A DNA stretch of 64,000 nt from Geomonas ferrireducens (GTDB taxonomy: Bacteria > Desulfobacterota > Desulfuromonadia > Geobacterales > Geobacteraceae). A program made the translations under genes and the position numbers. Under the pieces are notes generated by a model. That model was not told where the DNA came from. It saw only the letters and a list, made by a program, of their open reading frames with translations, and ran no database searches. The DNA is taken from the NCBI RefSeq assembly GCF_004917065.1, contig NZ_SSYA01000001.1, positions 1,134,550 through 1,198,549 of the forward strand, read 5' to 3'. The stretch's first letter is position 1. Each line of letters starts with the position of its first letter. Shown piece by piece: positions 1 through 8,089 of the stretch.

Positions 1-572
1 ATCCAGAGAATCGAGGTCCAGAGCTCCTTCGCGGTCCAGAGCCAGTAGGTGCCCCAGGCGTAATACCCCCAGATGCCGCCGCAGACCATGGAGAGCGAGA
101 AAAAGCTGTAACCGACCAGCGCCGCCCGATACTGCAGATCGAGCGCAGGCCTCCCCGCGCCGCGCAGAAACAGCCCCCCAAGCAGCGCCGCTATGCCGAA
201 CAGGGCATAGGCGAAGAAGGCGAGCGCCACGTGCAGCTCGAACCAGTAGGTGTCAAGGACGGGGGGAAGCGGCATGTTCAGGGTCGGGAAGGGAAGCGCC
301 AGTACGGCAAAGAGCGCCGCGAGCCCCCCGCATCCCCAGCAAAACCAGCGCACGCCGGAGAGCCGGCGGTCGTAGATGAAGGGGAGCGCCATGAGGCCGA
401 TCGAGCCGGAGAAGAAGGCGAGGGTATCCTGCGGCCCGATGAGCGGCAGACGCCCCAGCGCCACGCCGCGCGAGGCAAGGTAGGCGAGGCTGCAGGCAAG
501 CGCCGCCACGAAAACCGGGCGTCGGACCGACGCGGCGAACAAAAGGGCCGATGCGATGAGAAGCGGTTTCAT
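1..572 (-). CDS. Cytochrome c assembly protein, CcsA/ResC-like (partial)
   Basis: The reading frame runs off the left edge of the window, so only the N-terminal ~190 residues are visible. They form a chain of hydrophobic segments ending in GIWGYYAWGTYWLWTAKELW, which matches the tryptophan-rich haem-handling motif (WGxxWxWDxKE) of the CcsA/CcmC/ResC family. These inner-membrane proteins deliver haem for cytochrome c maturation. The usual Asp of the motif is Thr here. The ATG shares one base with the stop codon of the deformylase gene upstream, which suggests translational coupling. The family assignment rests on this motif and the membrane pattern; a CcmC or CcmF relative cannot be excluded without the C-terminus. 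Confidence 0.72.
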   Translation of the reverse strand, partial: MKPLLIASALLFAASVRRPVFVAALACSLAYLASRGVALGRLPLIGPQDTLAFFSGSIGLMALPFIYDRRLSGVRWFCWGCGGLAALFAVLALPFPTLNMPLPPVLDTYWFELHVALAFFAYALFGIAALLGGLFLRGAGRPALDLQYRAALVGYSFFSLSMVCGGIWGYYAWGTYWLWTAKELWTSILW

Positions 573-1078
573 TATTTGTAGTTCTTGCGCCTGAACAGGC
601 CGGTCTTCAGCGAGGCGATACGGTCCAGGAACAAAAAGCCGTCCAGGTGATCCATCTCGTGCTGGATGGCGACCGCCTCGAAACCGGAGGCGTCGAACTC
701 GCGCACGTTGCCGTCAGGTTCGGTGAAGCGCAAGGTGAGCTCGGTGGCGCGCTCTACGTCGCCGGTGTAGTCCGGGACGCTCATGCACCCTTCCCTCATC
801 ACGGCGGCGCCGCTTTTCGCGACGATCTCCGGGTTGATCATCAGCAACAGGCCGTGGTTGTTCTCCTTGCCGTGCCGGTTCTTGGAGACGTCGATCACGC
901 AGACCCGCATCGACACGCCGATCTGCGGCGCGGCGACGCCGACCGAACCGGGTCCGGCGTGCATGGTGTCCACCAGGTCTTCGATGAGTTTTTTGACCTC
1001 ATCGTCTATGGCCTGCACCGGGGCGCAGACCTGCTTCAGAATGGGATCGGGGTAGGTAACTATCTCTTTGACTGCCAT
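572..1078 (-). CDS. def: Peptide deformylase
   Basis: This 168-residue protein removes the N-formyl group from the initiator methionine of nascent proteins. All three family motifs are present: GVAAPQIG (motif 1, with the usual Leu as Val), EGCMSVP (motif 2, metal-binding Cys) and QHEMDHLDG (motif 3, two metal-binding His and the catalytic Glu). Length is typical for a bacterial deformylase. It lies 7 bp downstream of the ACT-domain gene and overlaps the following ccsA-like gene by one base, so it is probably part of a leftward operon that starts at or before RNase J. No fmt gene is adjacent in the visible sequence. Confidence 0.95.
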   Translation of the reverse strand: MAVKEIVTYPDPILKQVCAPVQAIDDEVKKLIEDLVDTMHAGPGSVGVAAPQIGVSMRVCVIDVSKNRHGKENNHGLLLMINPEIVAKSGAAVMREGCMSVPDYTGDVERATELTLRFTEPDGNVREFDASGFEAVAIQHEMDHLDGFLFLDRIASLKTGLFRRKNYK

Positions 1079-1085
1079 ATAAAGA

Positions 1086-1652
1086 TCAGAGGGAGACCGG
1101 TGTTATGAGACGGACCGAGATCTCTACGCTCAACTCCTTTTTCAGTTTTTCCAGGAGGGCGGACGCATCCTCCACCGTGAGCCCCTGCGGGAGCGCGGCC
1201 TCGAGCACGAGCACGTAGACCGGGTCGGTGGGCTTGCCGATCAGCTTCGTGTTGAGGTCGGTGATGCTCACGCCACGGTCGGCAAGTTCACGGGTGACGC
1301 GGTAGACGATGCCCGTCTTGTCCGAGCCGTAGACCGAGATGAGGCAGAGCTCCCCTTCCGGCCCCTGGTAGCAGACCTCGTCATCCTTCAGCGCGCGGAC
1401 GAAGGCGGAAAGGCCGGTCCCCGCGGTCTTGAGGGCGAACTCCTCCTCGAGCTTCTTCTTGGAGAAGGGCTTCTCGTGGGCGACGATCAGGATCATGGCA
1501 AACTCGCCCCCCAGCATGGTGCAGCTGGAGTCCTCGACGTTGCAGCCGAGTTTGTACAACACCTCGGAGGTGTCCGCCACGATGCCGGTGCGGTCCTTGC
1601 CGATGATGGTGATGGCGAAATGAGCCAGGTTGGGCTTGCGACAAAGGTTCAT
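1086..1652 (-). CDS. Two-ACT-domain regulatory protein, GcvR-like
   Basis: The 188-residue product consists of two ACT domains in tandem. The first starts near FAITIIGKDRTGIVADTSEV (residues 12-31) and the second near LISVYGSDKTGIVYRVTREL (residues ~103-122). This layout matches the GcvR-like glycine-cleavage regulatory proteins and related amino-acid-sensing ACT proteins. There is no enzymatic domain, so a ligand-sensing or regulatory role is likely, but the ligand cannot be read from sequence. A good ribosome binding site (AAGGAGG) lies 6 bases before the ATG. The gene sits between ftsK and def in a same-strand run. GcvR itself is one of several possibilities. Confidence 0.8.
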   Translation of the reverse strand: MNLCRKPNLAHFAITIIGKDRTGIVADTSEVLYKLGCNVEDSSCTMLGGEFAMILIVAHEKPFSKKKLEEEFALKTAGTGLSAFVRALKDDEVCYQGPEGELCLISVYGSDKTGIVYRVTRELADRGVSITDLNTKLIGKPTDPVYVLVLEAALPQGLTVEDASALLEKLKKELSVEISVRLITPVSL

Positions 1653-1699
1653 TGGGCCTCCTTGTTAGGGGGACAGGCACCTGCGGAGCCGGCCCCCTG

Positions 1700-4027
1700 C
1701 TAGATCTTGTTGATGAAAACTTCGCGGGGCTTGCTGGTGCCGTCGGAGGGGCCGATCACCCCTTCCTGCTCCATCTTCTCGATGATGCGGGCGGCGCGGT
1801 TGTAGCCGATCCTCAGGCGGCGCTGGATCATGGAGATCGAGGCCTGCTTCGCCTCAGCCACCAGGGCCAGGGCGTCGTCGTAGCGCTCGTCCACCTCTTC
1901 CTCCTCGTCGCCCGCTCCCTTCTCGTCGGAGGCCTTCATCTCGAGGATCGACTTCTCGTAGACCGGCTTTCCCTGCTTCTTCAGGAACTCGACCACGCGC
2001 TGCACCTCGGAGTCGGAGACGAAGGCGCCGTGGGCGCGCTGCATCTTCGACGTCCCCGGCGGCAGGAAGAGCATGTCCCCCATGCCGAGCAGCGACTCGG
2101 CGCCGTTGCCGTCCAGGATGGTGCGCGAGTCGATCTTCGAGGAGACCTGGAAGGAGATCCTCGCCGGGAAGTTCGCCTTGATGAGGCCGGTGATGACGTC
2201 GACGGACGGGCGCTGCGTCGCGAGGATCAAATGGATGCCGGCGGCGCGGGCCATCTGGGCGAGCCGCGCGATGGACTCCTCGATCTCGCGCCCGGCGACC
2301 ATCATCAGGTCGGCGAGCTCGTCCACGATGACCACGATGTAGGGGAGATGGCCGTGCTCCAGCTGGTCTTCCTTGGCGAGGAAGGCCTGGATCGCCGCCT
2401 CGCGCGCTTCCATGTCTTCCGGATCCTCGTGTTCTTCCACCTCGTCCACGAGTTCCTCGACCACCACGGTCTCGCGCGCCAGGTTCTCCGCCTTTTCTTT
2501 CTCTTCCCGCTCCAACTCGCGGTTGTAGGAGTCGATGTTCCTGACCCCCTTGTCCGACATGAGCCGGTAGCGCCGCCCCATCTCCTCGACCGCCCACTTG
2601 AGGGCGAGCGCCGCCTTCTTCGGGTTGGTGACCACCGGGAGCAAAAGGTGCGGGATCCCCTCGTACACCGAGAGCTCCAGCATCTTCGGGTCGACCATGA
2701 TGATCCTCACGTCGGTCGGGGTCGAGGTGTAGAGAAGCGACAGGATCATCGTGTTGATGGCGACCGATTTACCCGAGCCGGTGGCCCCCGCGACCAGCAG
2801 GTGCGGCATCTTGGCGAGATCGGTGACGAGCGGGATGCCGGCGATGTCTTTTCCGAGCGCCATCGGGAGCTTCATCTTCCCCTTGTGGAACTGCTCGGAG
2901 TTGAAGATCTCCCGGAGCGACACCATCTCTCGCTCGCGGTTCGGGAGCTCGATGCCGACCACCCCCTTGCCAGGAATCGGGGCGACGATGCGGATCGAGT
3001 GGGCCTGCAGCGCCATGGTCAGGTCGTCGGAGAGGCCAGCGATGCGGCTTACCTTGATGCCGGGGCCCGGGGAGAACTCGTACATGGTGATGACCGGGCC
3101 GGGGCAGATCTCCACCACCTCCCCTTCCACACCGAAGTCCTTCAGCTTTTTCTCCATGAGCCGCGCGTTCATGGTGAGCGTTTCCTTGTCCTGGCGCTTC
3201 GCCCCCTCGGGCGGAGGATCAAGCAGGGAAAGCGGCGGGGTCTTGAAGTCCCCTTCGGCCTTGATGAAATCGAAGGCCTCCTGCACCGGCTCGCTCTTCT
3301 TCTCGTCCCTCTTCTTCTCCTTCTTGGCTACCGGCGCGGGAACCGGCGGCGGCACCACGGGGGGCTTGATGACCGGTGCCGCGTGCTGCCTCGGCTTCTC
3401 CTCTTTTGCCCCCTTCTCGGAGGCGAGCTCGCGCGCGAGTGCCCGGCGCTGCTTGCTCTTTTCCCAGCTATCCTTCAGCGCCGTCATCCACCAGTTGGCG
3501 AAGAGGACGAAGGAGAAGCGCGAAAGCAACATGGCGCTCGCCGCCAGCATCGGGAGGAGGATGAGGAGCGCCCCCACCGTGCCGAAGGCGCGCTTCAAGA
3601 GGGCGGAACTTTGGAAGCCGATGAAGCCGCCGGTCGGAACGCGCTGCCCCAGGAACTCGGTGAACTGCAGGTTGAAGGCGAAAAGCCCCGCGACCGAGAC
3701 CACCAGCAGGACGAAGCCTACGGCCTTGTAGCGCCGCCAGCGGACCGGGTCCGAGGTGAAGGAGCGGTAGGCCAGGTAGATCAGGTTGCAGGGGAAGATG
3801 TAGGAGGCAAGCCCGAAAAGCTGCAGAAAGAAGTCCGCCAGCTCGGCTCCGAAGCGTCCCCCGAGGTTCCGGGTCTGGGTGAGCGTGGAGACGCTGTTGA
3901 AGGAGAGGTCCTCGCCGTGGTAGGAGGCGAGCGCCACGAACAGGAAGATCCCGGCGGCGCCGAAGGCCATCCCCTTCACTTCCTTGGTAACCTTTTCCTT
4001 CTTTTCGATCTTCTCTTCAGTCGTCAT
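1700..4027 (-). CDS. ftsK: DNA translocase FtsK/SpoIIIE
   Basis: This 775-residue protein is the septal DNA pump that clears chromosome ends during division. It starts with about four hydrophobic membrane segments (residues ~20-185). A charged, proline-rich linker (~200-260) leads to the motor, with Walker A AGATGSGKS near residue 420 and Walker B YIVVIVDELADLMM near residue 568. The C-terminal gamma winged-helix domain (from DALALVAEAKQASISMIQRR) recognises KOPS-type sites. The linker is short compared with E. coli FtsK (1329 aa), as in many non-enteric bacteria. An acidic stretch (VEELVDEVEEHEDPEDMEA) interrupts the motor between the Walker motifs. It is 57 bp downstream of RNase J. Confidence 0.95.
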   Translation of the reverse strand: MTTEEKIEKKEKVTKEVKGMAFGAAGIFLFVALASYHGEDLSFNSVSTLTQTRNLGGRFGAELADFFLQLFGLASYIFPCNLIYLAYRSFTSDPVRWRRYKAVGFVLLVVSVAGLFAFNLQFTEFLGQRVPTGGFIGFQSSALLKRAFGTVGALLILLPMLAASAMLLSRFSFVLFANWWMTALKDSWEKSKQRRALARELASEKGAKEEKPRQHAAPVIKPPVVPPPVPAPVAKKEKKRDEKKSEPVQEAFDFIKAEGDFKTPPLSLLDPPPEGAKRQDKETLTMNARLMEKKLKDFGVEGEVVEICPGPVITMYEFSPGPGIKVSRIAGLSDDLTMALQAHSIRIVAPIPGKGVVGIELPNREREMVSLREIFNSEQFHKGKMKLPMALGKDIAGIPLVTDLAKMPHLLVAGATGSGKSVAINTMILSLLYTSTPTDVRIIMVDPKMLELSVYEGIPHLLLPVVTNPKKAALALKWAVEEMGRRYRLMSDKGVRNIDSYNRELEREEKEKAENLARETVVVEELVDEVEEHEDPEDMEAREAAIQAFLAKEDQLEHGHLPYIVVIVDELADLMMVAGREIEESIARLAQMARAAGIHLILATQRPSVDVITGLIKANFPARISFQVSSKIDSRTILDGNGAESLLGMGDMLFLPPGTSKMQRAHGAFVSDSEVQRVVEFLKKQGKPVYEKSILEMKASDEKGAGDEEEEVDERYDDALALVAEAKQASISMIQRRLRIGYNRAARIIEKMEQEGVIGPSDGTSKPREVFINKI

Positions 4028-4084
4028 GCGTTACCCGTGTTTTGGACTCCCTCCCCGGATGGGGGAAGGTTGGGGATGGGGTGA

Positions 4085-5761
4085 TTACATTTCCAAAACA
4101 AGCGGCAGGATCACCGGCCGCCTCTCTATGGTCTTGTTGAAGAAACGGCGCAGCACGCGGCGCACCTCGAGCTTCACCTCGCTCCAGTCGGTGAGCGCCT
4201 CGCAGCTCACCAGGGCGAGCGTGTCCAGCACCACCTTCTTAGCCTCGTCCAGGTACTGCTGGCTCTCGTCCTCGAAGATGAAGCCGCGCGACACGATGTC
4301 CGGACCGTAGATGATCTCGCCGCTCACCTGGTTGATGCCGACGATGACTACCACCATGCCGTCCTCGGAGAGATGCTTCCTGTCCTTTAAGACCACGTTG
4401 CCGACGTCGCCGACTCCCTTGCCGTCCACGAAGACCCGCCCCGTGTTCACGTGATCAACGACCGCAGCCTCGTCTCCCGAGAAGAGCACCACGTCGCCGT
4501 TCACCGCGAGGATGCAGCGCTTCTCAGGTGTGCCAAGTTTTTGGGCCAGTTGGGCGTGCTTCACGAGATGGCGGTACTCGCCGTGCACCGGGACGAAGAA
4601 GCGGGGCCGCACAAGGTTGTGCACAAGCTTAAGCTCCTCCTGGCTTGCGTGCCCCGAGACGTGCACCTCGGACACCTTCTCGTGGATCACCTCGGCGCCG
4701 CGCCGGTAGAGGTGGTTCATCAGATCCGAGATGGTCTTCTCGTTCCCCGGGATGAAACGCGAGGAGAGGATCACCGTGTCGCCCCGCTCCAGCTTGATCT
4801 GCTTGTGATCGTCCATCGCTATGCGGATCAGCGAGCTTCTGGGCTCCCCCTGGCTCCCGGTGGTGATCATGCAGACCTGCTCTTTAGGGAGCCTCGGGAG
4901 CTCCTTCAGATCCATCAGGACGTCGTCGGGGACCCTCAAGTAGCCTAGTTCGCGGGCGATCTGCACGTTGGCGATCATGGAACGGCCGTTCAAAAGCACC
5001 TTCCGGCCGCTCTTTCGTGCCGCGTCCACCACCTGCTGCACACGGTGGATATTGCTAGAGAAGGCGGCGACGATGACGCGCCCCGCGCAGCTCGGGAAAA
5101 TCTCGTCGAAAGCCTCACCCACCACCCGCTCCGAAAGGGTGTACCCCTCGCGCTCCACATTGGTGGAATCGGCGAAGAGCGCGAGCACACCTCTTTGGCC
5201 GTAACGGGCGAACGTGGTGAGATCGGTGAGCTCTCCGTCCACCGGGGTCTGGTCGATCTTGAAGTCGCCGGTGTGGATCACCACCCCCTCCGGGCAGGTG
5301 AGGGCCAGGGCGCAACCATCCACCGTGGAGTGGGCGACGCGGATGAACTCCACGATGAAATCGCCCAGCTCTATGACGTCCTTGGGCTTCACCACGCGGA
5401 GATCGACCTTCTCGTCCAGTTCGAACTCCTTGAGCTTCTCCTTCACAAAGCCGAGGGTGAGGGCGGTGCCATAGATGGGGGGATTGATATCGCGCAGCAC
5501 GTAGGGGAGCGCGCCGATGTGGTCCTCGTGGCCGTGCGTGAGCAGGATGGCCCGGATGCGGTCGGCCCGCTCCAGGAGGTAGCCGATGTCCGGGATCACC
5601 ACGTCGATCCCCAGCATGTACGGCTCCGGGAACATGAGGCCGCAGTCGACGATGACGATGTCCTCGCCGTACTCGAAGGCCGCCATGTTCAGGCCGATCT
5701 CGCCGAGTCCTCCGAGCGCCACGAACTTCAGGCCGGTACTCTCGATACTGGTTGCTTCCAA
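4085..5761 (-). CDS. rnj: Ribonuclease J
   Basis: This metallo-beta-lactamase/beta-CASP ribonuclease (558 aa) is an endo- and 5'-3' exonuclease in RNA decay and rRNA maturation. The zinc-binding signature LTHGHEDHIGALPY is near residue 75, HTGDFKIDQTP and the beta-CASP region follow, and the GHASQEELK and PVHGEYRHL motifs lie towards the C-terminus. The open frame extends about 65 codons further upstream, but that stretch is Arg-rich and unlike the family. I place the start at a TTG (base 5761), where AAAGGAG stands 4-5 bases upstream and the length fits the usual ~555 residues. It heads the leftward run into ftsK. Confidence 0.92.
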   Translation of the reverse strand: MEATSIESTGLKFVALGGLGEIGLNMAAFEYGEDIVIVDCGLMFPEPYMLGIDVVIPDIGYLLERADRIRAILLTHGHEDHIGALPYVLRDINPPIYGTALTLGFVKEKLKEFELDEKVDLRVVKPKDVIELGDFIVEFIRVAHSTVDGCALALTCPEGVVIHTGDFKIDQTPVDGELTDLTTFARYGQRGVLALFADSTNVEREGYTLSERVVGEAFDEIFPSCAGRVIVAAFSSNIHRVQQVVDAARKSGRKVLLNGRSMIANVQIARELGYLRVPDDVLMDLKELPRLPKEQVCMITTGSQGEPRSSLIRIAMDDHKQIKLERGDTVILSSRFIPGNEKTISDLMNHLYRRGAEVIHEKVSEVHVSGHASQEELKLVHNLVRPRFFVPVHGEYRHLVKHAQLAQKLGTPEKRCILAVNGDVVLFSGDEAAVVDHVNTGRVFVDGKGVGDVGNVVLKDRKHLSEDGMVVVIVGINQVSGEIIYGPDIVSRGFIFEDESQQYLDEAKKVVLDTLALVSCEALTDWSEVKLEVRRVLRRFFNKTIERRPVILPLVLEM

Positions 5762-5959
5762 AGTGCTCCTTTGTCGGGAGACGTCATCCCCCGCTCCCCG
5801 CCTGTCGCTCGTCGGCCGCTTCACGACCGGACCGCACCTTTGCGGGGTAAGTGTTAATCGGAAGTCCCCACAAAGGTGCAGCCTTCTCCTATTGCGCGGT
5901 TCTTCGGATAATTCCGTGGAACGATGTCTGTTCCCTGGAAGTAGTAAGTTGCCCAAGCG

Positions 5960-6030
5960 TTCCCCCCTTTGCGAAGGGGGAGCCCGCCCCCCGTAGCGCC
6001 TTTGCGAAGGGGGGACAGGGGGGATTTAGC
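5960..6030. repeat. Intergenic GC-rich palindromic repeat pair
   Basis: Two near-copies of a short element built on CCTTTGCGAAGGGGG lie about 30 bases apart between the RNase J start and the TPR-like gene. Each can fold into a small hairpin (CCCCCTT...AAGGGGG). The pattern resembles short dispersed intergenic repeats rather than a terminator, because no T-run follows. Whether it recurs elsewhere in the genome cannot be seen here. Confidence 0.45.
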
Positions 6031-6064
6031 CGAGGTAGCCGCTTCGGTTACCTAAACCCGTTAT

Positions 6065-6481
6065 CTAATTCCCCGAAGGCCCCGGCCGCCCCTTCTGCTG
6101 CAGCACGAGGTCCGCGATGCGGGCATCACAGCGCGCGATCCAGTCCTGTCCCGGCGCGTAGGCACCGGCCACGGCGTAGAAAGAGCTCCTCAGGGCGCGG
6201 TAGGCGATGAGCGCCCGCGCCGTGTCGTGCCTTCCCTCGGCCATCTGGCCGAGATCCCACAGTTTCTGCGCGGCGCGCGGCACCACCGAGCTTCCCGGGG
6301 TGTACATGTGGATGGCCGCCTCGTACCCCGCCACAGCGGCGGTGAAGTCCCCGGCGAGCAGAGCCTTCTCCCCCTTGTCGAACTGCACGTACTGCCGGTA
6401 CAGGGTGTTACCCCAGAGGAGGGCAAGGGAGATGGCGACTACTGCCGCCACGTTTATTGCTATGGTCTTGACCTTATCCAT
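6065..6481 (-). CDS. Single-pass membrane protein with TPR-like region
   Basis: The 138-residue product starts with one strong transmembrane helix (IAINVAAVVAISLALLWG, residues ~7-24). The rest is helical and resembles one or two tetratricopeptide-type units (GEKALLAGDFTAAVAGYEAAIHMY, then HDTARALIAYRALRSSFYAV). This suggests a membrane-anchored scaffold exposed on one face of the inner membrane. I do not recognise a named family. It follows the 60-residue membrane protein and plsC on the same strand and probably shares their transcript. AGGAACG lies just upstream of the ATG. Confidence 0.75.
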   Translation of the reverse strand: MDKVKTIAINVAAVVAISLALLWGNTLYRQYVQFDKGEKALLAGDFTAAVAGYEAAIHMYTPGSSVVPRAAQKLWDLGQMAEGRHDTARALIAYRALRSSFYAVAGAYAPGQDWIARCDARIADLVLQQKGRPGPSGN

Positions 6482-6507
6482 GTCGTTCCTGTTACGTCCC
6501 TAGCGCG

Positions 6508-6690
6508 TCATCCGCGGAAGAAGTTCGGGGCCACGGTGAGGAGCGTCCCCAGAAGGAGGAGCGCCACGCCCAAAAGCACGGCCGCCGCCGCGAGGACGTT
6601 CAAGGGGGAGCGCAGTCGGTGTGCGGCCGGCAGTCCCCAGAAGATGAGCGCGACGCCGAAGAGGGCCGGTACGAGGTACACGATCGACAT
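6508..6690 (-). CDS. Small two-helix membrane protein
   Basis: This 60-residue protein is almost entirely two hydrophobic helices (IVYLVPALFGVALIFWG and VLAAAAVLLGVALLLLGTLL) joined by a short basic loop (HRLRS). The start codon directly abuts the plsC stop codon (6690/6691), so co-translation is likely. The function is unknown. The protein lacks charged or cysteine motifs that would hint at a cofactor. Confidence 0.65.
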   Translation of the reverse strand: MSIVYLVPALFGVALIFWGLPAAHRLRSPLNVLAAAAVLLGVALLLLGTLLTVAPNFFRG

Positions 6691-7386
6691 CTAGTCAACC
6701 TCCAGCTTTGCCGCGATCGCCGCGCGCACCCGTTCCAGGAGCTCGGCCTCGGCGACGCCGGCGACCTCGATCGGCGCGCCGAAGCTCACCCTGATGGTGC
6801 CGGGGCGAAGCTCGATCCGGTTGCGAGGGTTGATGGCCCTGCTGCCGTTGATGGTGAAGGGGACGATGGGAACCCCGGCGCGCACCGCCAGCATGAAGGC
6901 GCCGCGTTTGAAGGGAAGGAGCGCACCGTCCTTCGTGCGGGTCCCCTCCGGGAAGATGACCACGCTCGCACCGGAGGCGATGCGCTGCGCCGCCTGGTTC
7001 ATGCTCTTCAGCGCCTTTCTGCCGTCGCTGCGGTCAAGCGGGATGTACCCGGCCCGGCGCATCGCGGCGCCGAAGACCGGCACCCGGAAGAGCTCCTCCT
7101 TGGCGACCCAGGAGAACAGGCGCGGTATGGCGCGGGTCAGGGCGAGGATGTCGAAGTTGCCCTGGTGGTTCCCCATGTAGATGACCGGCCCCTCGGTCGG
7201 GACCATTTCCAGCCCCTCCACTTCGACCTTGATCCCGGCCACCGGGAGCGAGACCAGGCTCCAGACCCTCGCGCAGGCGTGGCCCACCCGGCCGGAAGCG
7301 TCGAACAGACCGCCGATCACGGCGGCGAGGCTGCATAACAACGTGTACGGAACGAAGAAAAGAAGGTAGATACGAGCTCTCAGCAT
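6691..7386 (-). CDS. plsC: 1-acyl-sn-glycerol-3-phosphate acyltransferase
   Basis: The 231-residue protein transfers an acyl chain to lysophosphatidic acid, giving phosphatidic acid for membrane lipid synthesis. The catalytic block NHQGNFD (HX4D type) is near residues 73-79, and the substrate-binding motif [10 protein letters not shown] is near residues 145-154. An N-terminal hydrophobic segment anchors it in the inner membrane. Length and motif spacing are normal for PlsC. It heads a three-gene leftward cluster and diverges from ssb; no strong Shine-Dalgarno sequence precedes the ATG. Confidence 0.92.
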   Translation of the reverse strand: MLRARIYLLFFVPYTLLCSLAAVIGGLFDASGRVGHACARVWSLVSLPVAGIKVEVEGLEMVPTEGPVIYMGNHQGNFDILALTRAIPRLFSWVAKEELFRVPVFGAAMRRAGYIPLDRSDGRKALKSMNQAAQRIASGASVVIFPEGTRTKDGALLPFKRGAFMLAVRAGVPIVPFTINGSRAINPRNRIELRPGTIRVSFGAPIEVAGVAEAELLERVRAAIAAKLEVD

Positions 7387-7433
7387 GACCGGTTACGTTA
7401 CTTTTTTTTACGATGAGAGTCAAACAATATCGC

Positions 7434-7460
7434 TTGCCATGAAGGCGCGTTTTCTATACA
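7434..7460 (+). promoter_or_regulatory. Possible sigma-70 promoter of ssb
   Basis: TTGCCA (7434-7439) and TATACA (7455-7460) resemble -35 and -10 boxes, but the 15-bp spacing is short. They lie in the divergent region between plsC and ssb, 35 bases before the ssb start. Confidence 0.3.
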
Positions 7461-7495
7461 CTTCCCCAATTCAAAACGCAAAGGAGAACACCCCC

Positions 7496-7936
7496 ATGGC
7501 AAGTCTGAACAAGGTGATGCTCATAGGCAACCTGGGCAAGGACCCCGAGGTCCGTTACACCGCCGGCGGCACCGCCGTAGCCTCCTTCTCCCTGGCCACC
7601 ACCGACCGGATCAAGGGCAAGGACGGCAACTGGGAAGACAAGACCGAATGGCACAACATCACCCTTTGGGCGCGTCTCGCCGAGATCGCCGGCGAATACC
7701 TCGCCAAGGGTAAGACCGTATATATCGAGGGGCGCCTGCAGACCCGCAAGTGGACCGACAAGGACGGCAAGGACCGCTACACCACCGAGATCGTGGGTGA
7801 GAAGATGCAGATGCTCTCCGCGAAGGGCGAGGGTGGCGCACCGCGCCAGGGCGGCGGCCGTCCCCAGCAGGACTACAACCAGGGTGGCGGTTACGAGGAG
7901 CCGGTATTCAACCCGGACGACGAGATCCCGTTCTAA
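7496..7936 (+). CDS. ssb: Single-stranded DNA-binding protein
   Basis: The 146-residue protein binds single-stranded DNA during replication, recombination and repair. The OB fold runs from [19 protein letters not shown] to about residue 108 and includes [21 protein letters not shown] Gly/Gln-rich flexible linker follows. The tail ends in DDEIPF, the acidic tip that recruits partner proteins. The frame is open upstream, but the ATG at 7496 has a good AAAGGAG site 9 bases before it and begins exactly where SSB proteins begin. A strong terminator follows, so it is probably a single-gene unit. Confidence 0.96.
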   Translation: MASLNKVMLIGNLGKDPEVRYTAGGTAVASFSLATTDRIKGKDGNWEDKTEWHNITLWARLAEIAGEYLAKGKTVYIEGRLQTRKWTDKDGKDRYTTEIVGEKMQMLSAKGEGGAPRQGGGRPQQDYNQGGGYEEPVFNPDDEIPF

Positions 7937-7959
7937 CCAGAACCTGGAATGTTCATGTA

Positions 7960-8003
7960 AAGAAAAGAGGCGCAACCCATCAGGTGTTGCGCCTCTTTTC
8001 TTT
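7960..8003. terminator. Bidirectional rho-independent terminator after ssb
   Basis: A near-perfect 17-bp stem (AAGAAAAGAGGCGCAAC pairing with GTTGCGCCTCTTTTCTT) surrounds a 5-6-base loop. T-rich flanks on both strands let it end ssb from the left and the glucoamylase gene from the right. Confidence 0.85.
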
Positions 8004-8089
8004 ATAATTTCCCAATTCCCTGTTTTTCAGGGTGGCAGTCGCGGCGCTCGGAGGACTAAGCCTGCAGAAAGGTCGGCCGCGGCGGCTTC

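Noticed and set aside
1652-4084. An 810-codon open frame antisense to ftsK
   Set aside because: It is the mirror of a certain FtsK gene in high-GC DNA. Its translation is His/Arg/Asp-rich with no domain pattern.
5762-5956. A longer N-terminus of RNase J
   Set aside because: The upstream extension is Arg-rich and unlike the family, while the TTG at 5761 has a proper ribosome site and gives the normal length.
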